From a bacterium (lineage in GTDB: Bacteria > JAJRZV01): a stretch of DNA of 9,610 bases. Below, in pieces: positions 6,890-9,610 of the stretch. The notes below the pieces were generated by a model, which had not been told where the DNA came from, ran no database searches, and saw only the letters and a list, made by a program, of their open reading frames with translations. Made by a program: the position numbers and the translations under genes. The stretch lies in contig JAJRZV010000035.1 in the NCBI GenBank assembly GCA_024275095.1, positions 1-9,610 of the forward strand. The letters are read 5' to 3'. The first letter of the stretch is position 1; each line of letters opens with the position of its first letter.

Positions 6890-6919
6890 GATGCTCTCAT
6901 GCTCGGAAGGAGCAGCATC
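6890..6919. repeat. Bulged inverted repeat in divergent intergenic region
   Basis: GATGCT (6890-6895) pairs with AGCATC (6914-6919), and inside it GCTC (6901-6904) pairs with GAGC (6910-6913) around a GGAAG loop. A 5-base bulge sits on the left arm. No T-run follows on either strand, so it is not a standard terminator. It could be an operator or an RNA element for the leftward transcript. Confidence 0.4.
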
Positions 6920-7019
6920 AATATTTCACAAAAAACAGTTTCACAGGGCATTGGGTGAAATGGAGGAAATATAGAAAGTTCGACACAAGAAAAGTCTAAA
7001 AAGGATCATCCGGGTAACG

Positions 7020-7048
7020 TTGAGAATGTGTTGTTGATGAATTATTAT
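7020..7048 (+). promoter_or_regulatory. Sigma-70-like promoter of the sulfotransferase/CHR operon
   Basis: TTGAGA (7020-7025) and TATTAT (7043-7048) each match consensus at 5 of 6 positions with a 17-base spacer. A second -10-like TATAAA overlaps 3 bases downstream. Transcription would start near 7055, giving a leader of roughly 58 bases before the sulfotransferase ATG. Confidence 0.65.
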
Positions 7049-7112
7049 AAATAAGTTGTTTTTTGAAATACCTGTGATAACCAAGGAAAGCTGATCATAT
7101 CTTGATACCGTT

Positions 7113-8063
7113 ATGGATTTTAAGATAAAAATTTATCATGGATATTTTCGGTTCTGTATCGGAGTTGTTTTATTTCTAATCTGCGGTTTAATTCCTTCCT
7201 GTAAAAGTGATCGTGGTGTCTCATGTCAAGACAGAACTACCCGGCGTTTGCAAGGTTTGAGCCTTAACCGTTCAGAAACGAAAACTTCGAACAAATGTGA
7301 TCGTCGTTTCCACATAATAAATTTGAGTTTACCGAGAACGGGTTCCACCTCTCTCGCCGCCATGTTCCAGAATTACCGCTCCAAACACGAATTTATGCAG
7401 AGGGAACTCGTTAACACGATTTCCTATTATTTTAACGGGAAAATCAGTGAGAACGAACTCGACGCATTTCTGATACTACGCGACAAAAAAGGCTCTCTCG
7501 AGGTTGACGCAAGTACCTCACTGCAGTTTGTGGCAGAACGGGTTGTGTCTCTTTTCCCGGATGCCAAATTCATATTTATCGTTAGAGACGGAGCTTCCTG
7601 GATTTTGTCTTCCCTGGCGATGTTGAGATGGCTTGGCAGAACCGGGAAAGAGGAGGATCCCGCCTACGTTGATTGGATTGAAAGATATGGGAAACTGTTT
7701 ATTTCGTCTTTCAAGTTCCCTCTTTTCGCAACTGATGTTTACCTCAGGAATCATTCGAAGCACATAATCTCCGGGCTCGCCGATTTCTGGGGAAAACAAA
7801 CATTGAATGTTCTCGAATTGTTGAGAGGGTTGCCTGAGGACAGAAGGCTCGTACTCCAATTGAAAGACTTGGATTATTCCATTCAGCGTTTGGCTCAATT
7901 TGCCGGTGTAGATCCCGGAACCCTGGTGAAAGCACATCTGAACAGAGCCAGGACTCATGACAAGGAACAGATTAAAAGGCTTGTAGGAGGAAAGAAGGTG
8001 CTGGAAGCGGCTGCGAAGGATTACCAGAGAAAGATCAACATGGTTCTGAAAGAATTCGAGTAA
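7113..8063 (+). CDS. Sulfotransferase family protein with lipoprotein-like N-terminus
   Basis: The 316-residue protein has the two PAPS-binding signatures of sulfotransferases. The 5'-phosphosulfate loop is LSLPRTGSTSLAAMF (about 71-85), and the 3'-phosphate motif is FIFIVRDGASWILSS (about 153-167), with Arg158 and Ser166/167 as likely ligands. Such enzymes move sulfate from PAPS to hydroxyl or amino groups of sugars, lipids or small molecules. Unusually, residues 11-25 form a hydrophobic segment followed by LIPSC, so Cys30 could be a lipidation site, and a polar linker (30-65) leads to the catalytic domain. No alternative in-frame ATG lies between the signal and the catalytic loop. The ATG at 7113 is the first start after an in-frame stop at 7092-7094, but it lacks a nearby Shine-Dalgarno sequence; AAGGAAAG at 7083-7090 is about 22 bases away. 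It is the first gene of an operon with two CHR transporters. The domain is secure; acceptor substrate and topology are not. Confidence 0.82.
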   Translation: MDFKIKIYHGYFRFCIGVVLFLICGLIPSCKSDRGVSCQDRTTRRLQGLSLNRSETKTSNKCDRRFHIINLSLPRTGSTSLAAMFQNYRSKHEFMQRELVNTISYYFNGKISENELDAFLILRDKKGSLEVDASTSLQFVAERVVSLFPDAKFIFIVRDGASWILSSLAMLRWLGRTGKEEDPAYVDWIERYGKLFISSFKFPLFATDVYLRNHSKHIISGLADFWGKQTLNVLELLRGLPEDRRLVLQLKDLDYSIQRLAQFAGVDPGTLVKAHLNRARTHDKEQIKRLVGGKKVLEAAAKDYQRKINMVLKEFE

Positions 8064-8069
8064 ATTTTT

Positions 8070-8666
8070 ATGAATAAGCATACTTTATCTCGCGGGAATT
8101 TACGCCTATTGGAATTGTTTGATATTTTTCTTGTTTTTCTAAAGATAGGCGTTATGAGTTTCGGTTCTGGAACAAGCGAAGTGATGTTTGAAATGATTGT
8201 CGAAAAACAGAAATGGCTCTCCATCGACGAGTTTCAGGATCAGATGGCAATAGCCGGAATGTTACCAGGCCCGTTCCATATCAATCTTGCCATAGCCTGC
8301 GGATATAAATATGCAGGTTTTCATGGTTCCATTGTGGGTGCCCTGGGGTTTGTACTTCCTGGCTTTCTGTTTGCTGTCTTGTTGGCATTGAGCATTCGGA
8401 GTGATTTCGTCGTGAACTTTCTGTCAACTCACCTCAACATCATTTCTGGAATACTCCTGGCTGTTGCCGGATTGCTTCTCAGTATAATATTAAAATTGGG
8501 CAGGCAGGTGGTGGGGAATCTGTACCTGTGGGCATTTGTTATTTTGCTCTCGCTTATGATTGTTTTATTTAAGGTTTCTCTTGTGCTCGTCCTTCTTCTA
8601 TCCGGGGTGACCGTCATGGTCGTATCAGGCATGGGTGACAATAAAAAAGGACATAACAAATGTTGA
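8070..8666 (+). CDS. CHR (chromate transporter) family protein, half-size, first of pair
   Basis: The 198-residue membrane protein corresponds to one CHR domain (PF02417). It contains the FGSGTSEV loop (31-38) after the first helix, then KWLSIDEFQDQMAIAGMLPGP (about 48-68) with the family PGP signature, GYKYAGFHGSIVGALGFVLPGF (about 78-99), and further hydrophobic helices to about residue 186. Long ChrA proteins contain two such domains fused; here they are encoded by two overlapping genes, as in other short-chain CHR pairs. Characterised members export chromate or related oxyanions, but many homologues have untested substrates. The start is 6 bases after the sulfotransferase stop and has no Shine-Dalgarno sequence of its own, so translation may be coupled. 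The tail GDNKKGHNKC is short and polar. Confidence 0.87.
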   Translation: MNKHTLSRGNLRLLELFDIFLVFLKIGVMSFGSGTSEVMFEMIVEKQKWLSIDEFQDQMAIAGMLPGPFHINLAIACGYKYAGFHGSIVGALGFVLPGFLFAVLLALSIRSDFVVNFLSTHLNIISGILLAVAGLLLSIILKLGRQVVGNLYLWAFVILLSLMIVLFKVSLVLVLLLSGVTVMVVSGMGDNKKGHNKC

Positions 8667-9226
8667 CAAGGTCATTGTTGTTATACCTGAGTATTCTTCA
8701 ATTATCTTTTTTGAGCTTCGGTGGAATTTACCCCCTATGGGCGTTCATCGAGGATGAGATGGTTGTTGAATGCCATCAAGCCGGGGCAAAACCTGCGGAA
8801 AGGGATAAAATATGCCGGCAGGATTTCAACACAATATTTACCCTGTCATATCTTGTTCCTGGTCCAAGACTCAACGGAGCATCTATTGTGGGATACGAAA
8901 TTCAGGGTTTTACCGGAATGGTTTTGTTCATTTTGGCAGGGATGACTCCCGGATTGGTTTTAATACCCATCTTGATGAATTTATATGTGAAATATCAGGG
9001 TAATCCCTGGGTGAAAAATTTTTTCAGGGGGACAAAATTTGGTATAATCCTTGTTCTTACTGGATTTTTAGCAAACATTCTTGTTGCATTTATACACGGT
9101 GCTTTTGTGAAACAGGTGATGGCAGCAGGTATTTTTGCCCTTACATTCTCTATGTCATATTTTTTCAGGATCAATCCCCTGATTATAGTTATGGTGGGGG
9201 CGGCATGGGGATACATATTTCTATAA
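8660..9226 (+). CDS. CHR (chromate transporter) family protein, half-size, second of pair
   Basis: The 188-residue membrane protein has a CHR domain: LSFGGIYPLWAFIEDEMV (about 18-35), the PGP motif at 67-69 (LVPGPRLNGASIVGYE), then GFTGMVLFILAGMTPG and several hydrophobic helices. It should form a heteromer with the upstream half. The ATG overlaps the end of the first gene by 7 bases and has AAGGA at 8647-8651 with an 8-base spacer, so translation is coupled. Between the FGG loop and PGP this copy is about 12 residues longer than its partner. The extra loop carries Cys38-His39 and Cys52, which the partner lacks. Substrate is unknown; chromate, sulfate or another oxyanion are all possible. No clear terminator follows. 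Confidence 0.87.
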   Translation: MLTRSLLLYLSILQLSFLSFGGIYPLWAFIEDEMVVECHQAGAKPAERDKICRQDFNTIFTLSYLVPGPRLNGASIVGYEIQGFTGMVLFILAGMTPGLVLIPILMNLYVKYQGNPWVKNFFRGTKFGIILVLTGFLANILVAFIHGAFVKQVMAAGIFALTFSMSYFFRINPLIIVMVGAAWGYIFL

Positions 9227-9471
9227 CGGGCTCAAAAACGTCTCCTCAATTGACCCAAAACCAAAGCTACTTATGGTCGGCTTTGAAGATGCACTGTAAG
9301 TATTAGTTCAAGCGGCTGTTATCAGCTCTGGACCTTTATCTCTTGTTCTGGGTCCGTTCCATATAAGTGATCCTCCCTTTCTTTATCCCATGATACATTA
9401 CCCTACACACCAGCTCGATTGTCATGATCTCGTATTAGAGATACAATTTTATAATCTTTAATGATTTATCC
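9227..9471. other. Intergenic region between CHR pair and tRNA gene
   Basis: This is a 245-base stretch without a supportable gene. It contains a loose inverted repeat CAAAGC/GCTTTG (9262-9267 and 9280-9285, 12-base loop) and GGACC/GGTCC (9330-9334 and 9351-9355, 16-base loop). Either might weakly terminate the CHR operon, but neither has a T-tract. The tRNA promoter -10 lies at its right end. Confidence 0.4.
9450..9455 (+). promoter_or_regulatory. -10 element of the tRNA-Ala promoter
   Basis: A perfect TATAAT lies 16 bases before the mature tRNA 5' end, suiting a short leader. No good -35 hexamer is visible at the usual spacing (9427-9432 reads ATCTCG). Confidence 0.55.
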
Positions 9472-9544
9472 GGGGCTGTAGCTCAGGTGGGAGAGCGCAG
9501 CTTTCGCACGGCTGAGGTCGGGGGTTCGAGTCCCCCCAGCTCCA
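9472..9544 (+). tRNA. tRNA-Ala (anticodon CGC)
   Basis: The 73-base gene folds into a full cloverleaf. The acceptor stem is GGGGCTG/CAGCTCC with the G3:U70 wobble pair that marks alanine tRNAs. The D stem is GCTC/GAGC. The anticodon stem is CAGCT/GGCTG with loop TTCGCAC (anticodon CGC at positions 34-36, reading GCG). The variable loop is AGGTC. The T stem is GGGGG/CCCCC with loop TTCGAGT, and the discriminator base is A73. The 3' CCA is not encoded; the sequence continues TATTTT, so CCA must be added by the nucleotidyltransferase. A TATAAT box lies just upstream. Confidence 0.96.
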
Positions 9545-9584
9545 TATTTTATATTACCCACCCGCCCTATCCCTGATGATGGTT

Positions 9585-9609
9585 TGGCGCGCAGGCAGCA
9601 CGCGCGCCA
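9585..9609. repeat. GC-rich inverted repeat at window edge
   Basis: TGGCGCGC (9585-9592) and GCGCGCCA (9602-9609) form a perfect 8-bp stem around a 9-base loop, 40 bases after the tRNA. It could be a transcription terminator, but the sequence that would show a T-run is outside the window. On the minus strand no T-run directly follows the stem. Confidence 0.45.
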
Positions 9610-9610
9610 G

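Larger units (their letters stand above)
6829..7112. other. Divergent intergenic region with regulatory signals
   Basis: This is a 284-base non-coding region between the leftward glycosyltransferase and the rightward sulfotransferase. It contains the rightward promoter at 7020-7048, a bulged inverted repeat at 6890-6919, and weak minus-strand promoter candidates near the glycosyltransferase start. One candidate, TTGAGC, then 17 bases, then TAACAT, would put transcription within about 10 bases of the ATG. No gene is supportable here. Confidence 0.5.

Noticed and set aside
7518-8081. A 187-codon minus-strand open frame
   Set aside because: It is antisense to the sulfotransferase, whose catalytic motifs are clear. 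The translation is low-complexity and unlike a protein family.
9262-9285. CAAAGC/GCTTTG inverted repeat as the terminator of the CHR operon
   Set aside because: The loop is 12 bases, the stem is AT-rich, and no T-run follows, so I could not support a terminator call.
9336-9425. A 29-codon minus-strand frame (MTIELVCRVMYHG...) between the CHR pair and the tRNA, briefly considered as a transposase remnant
   Set aside because: There is no Shine-Dalgarno sequence, it is very short, and no insertion-sequence ends or target duplication are visible.
1-9610. CRISPR array, integrase/attachment site at the tRNA, or insertion sequence
   Set aside because: No regularly spaced repeats, no recombinase or transposase gene, and no duplicated tRNA 3' end were seen in the window.

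Overview
The window looks like a stretch of Gram-negative bacterial chromosome. The signs are type IV prepilin-like genes with class III leader peptides, two lipoprotein-type signal peptides, strong GGAGG-type ribosome binding sites, sigma-70-like promoters and a bacterial tRNA-Ala without an encoded CCA end. The lineage cannot be fixed from sequence alone. Thiolase-like plus zinc-ribbon/OB-fold gene pairs are common in anaerobic degraders such as Desulfobacterota and in Actinobacteria and Archaea, so this is only a hint. Nothing indicates a phage, plasmid, insertion sequence or CRISPR array.

Minus strand, positions 6828 down to 1. A family 2 glycosyltransferase (5860-6828) is followed after 6 bases by a beta-propeller-like lipoprotein (4447-5853). 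Next comes a compact four-gene operon with its own promoter (about 4382-4410): two divergent thiolase-like proteins (3162-4313 and 1974-3149) and two zinc-ribbon/OB-fold (DUF35) proteins (1458-1961 and 977-1456). Gaps are 12, 12 and 1 bases. Then comes a GspH/FimT-like minor prepilin (183-728), overlapping by 4 bases a second prepilin that runs off the left edge (1-186).

Plus strand, positions 7113 to 9544. After a 284-base divergent intergenic region lies a three-gene operon with a good promoter at 7020-7048. It encodes a sulfotransferase with an unusual lipoprotein-like N-terminus (7113-8063) and two half-size CHR (chromate transporter family) membrane proteins (8070-8666 and 8660-9226) whose reading frames overlap. 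A tRNA-Ala(CGC) gene at 9472-9544 follows.

The most interesting part is the thiolase/OB-fold operon. Both thiolase-like proteins lack the nucleophilic Cys and the catalytic His of classical thiolases, while both OB-fold partners keep all four zinc-binding Cys. This suggests a heteromeric acyl-CoA C-C bond enzyme, perhaps a retro-aldolase of the Ltp2/ChsH2 type or a two-component thiolase-like enzyme with a non-catalytic partner, rather than an ordinary acetyl-CoA acetyltransferase. A second unusual point is a putatively lipid-anchored sulfotransferase co-transcribed with a paired CHR oxyanion transporter.
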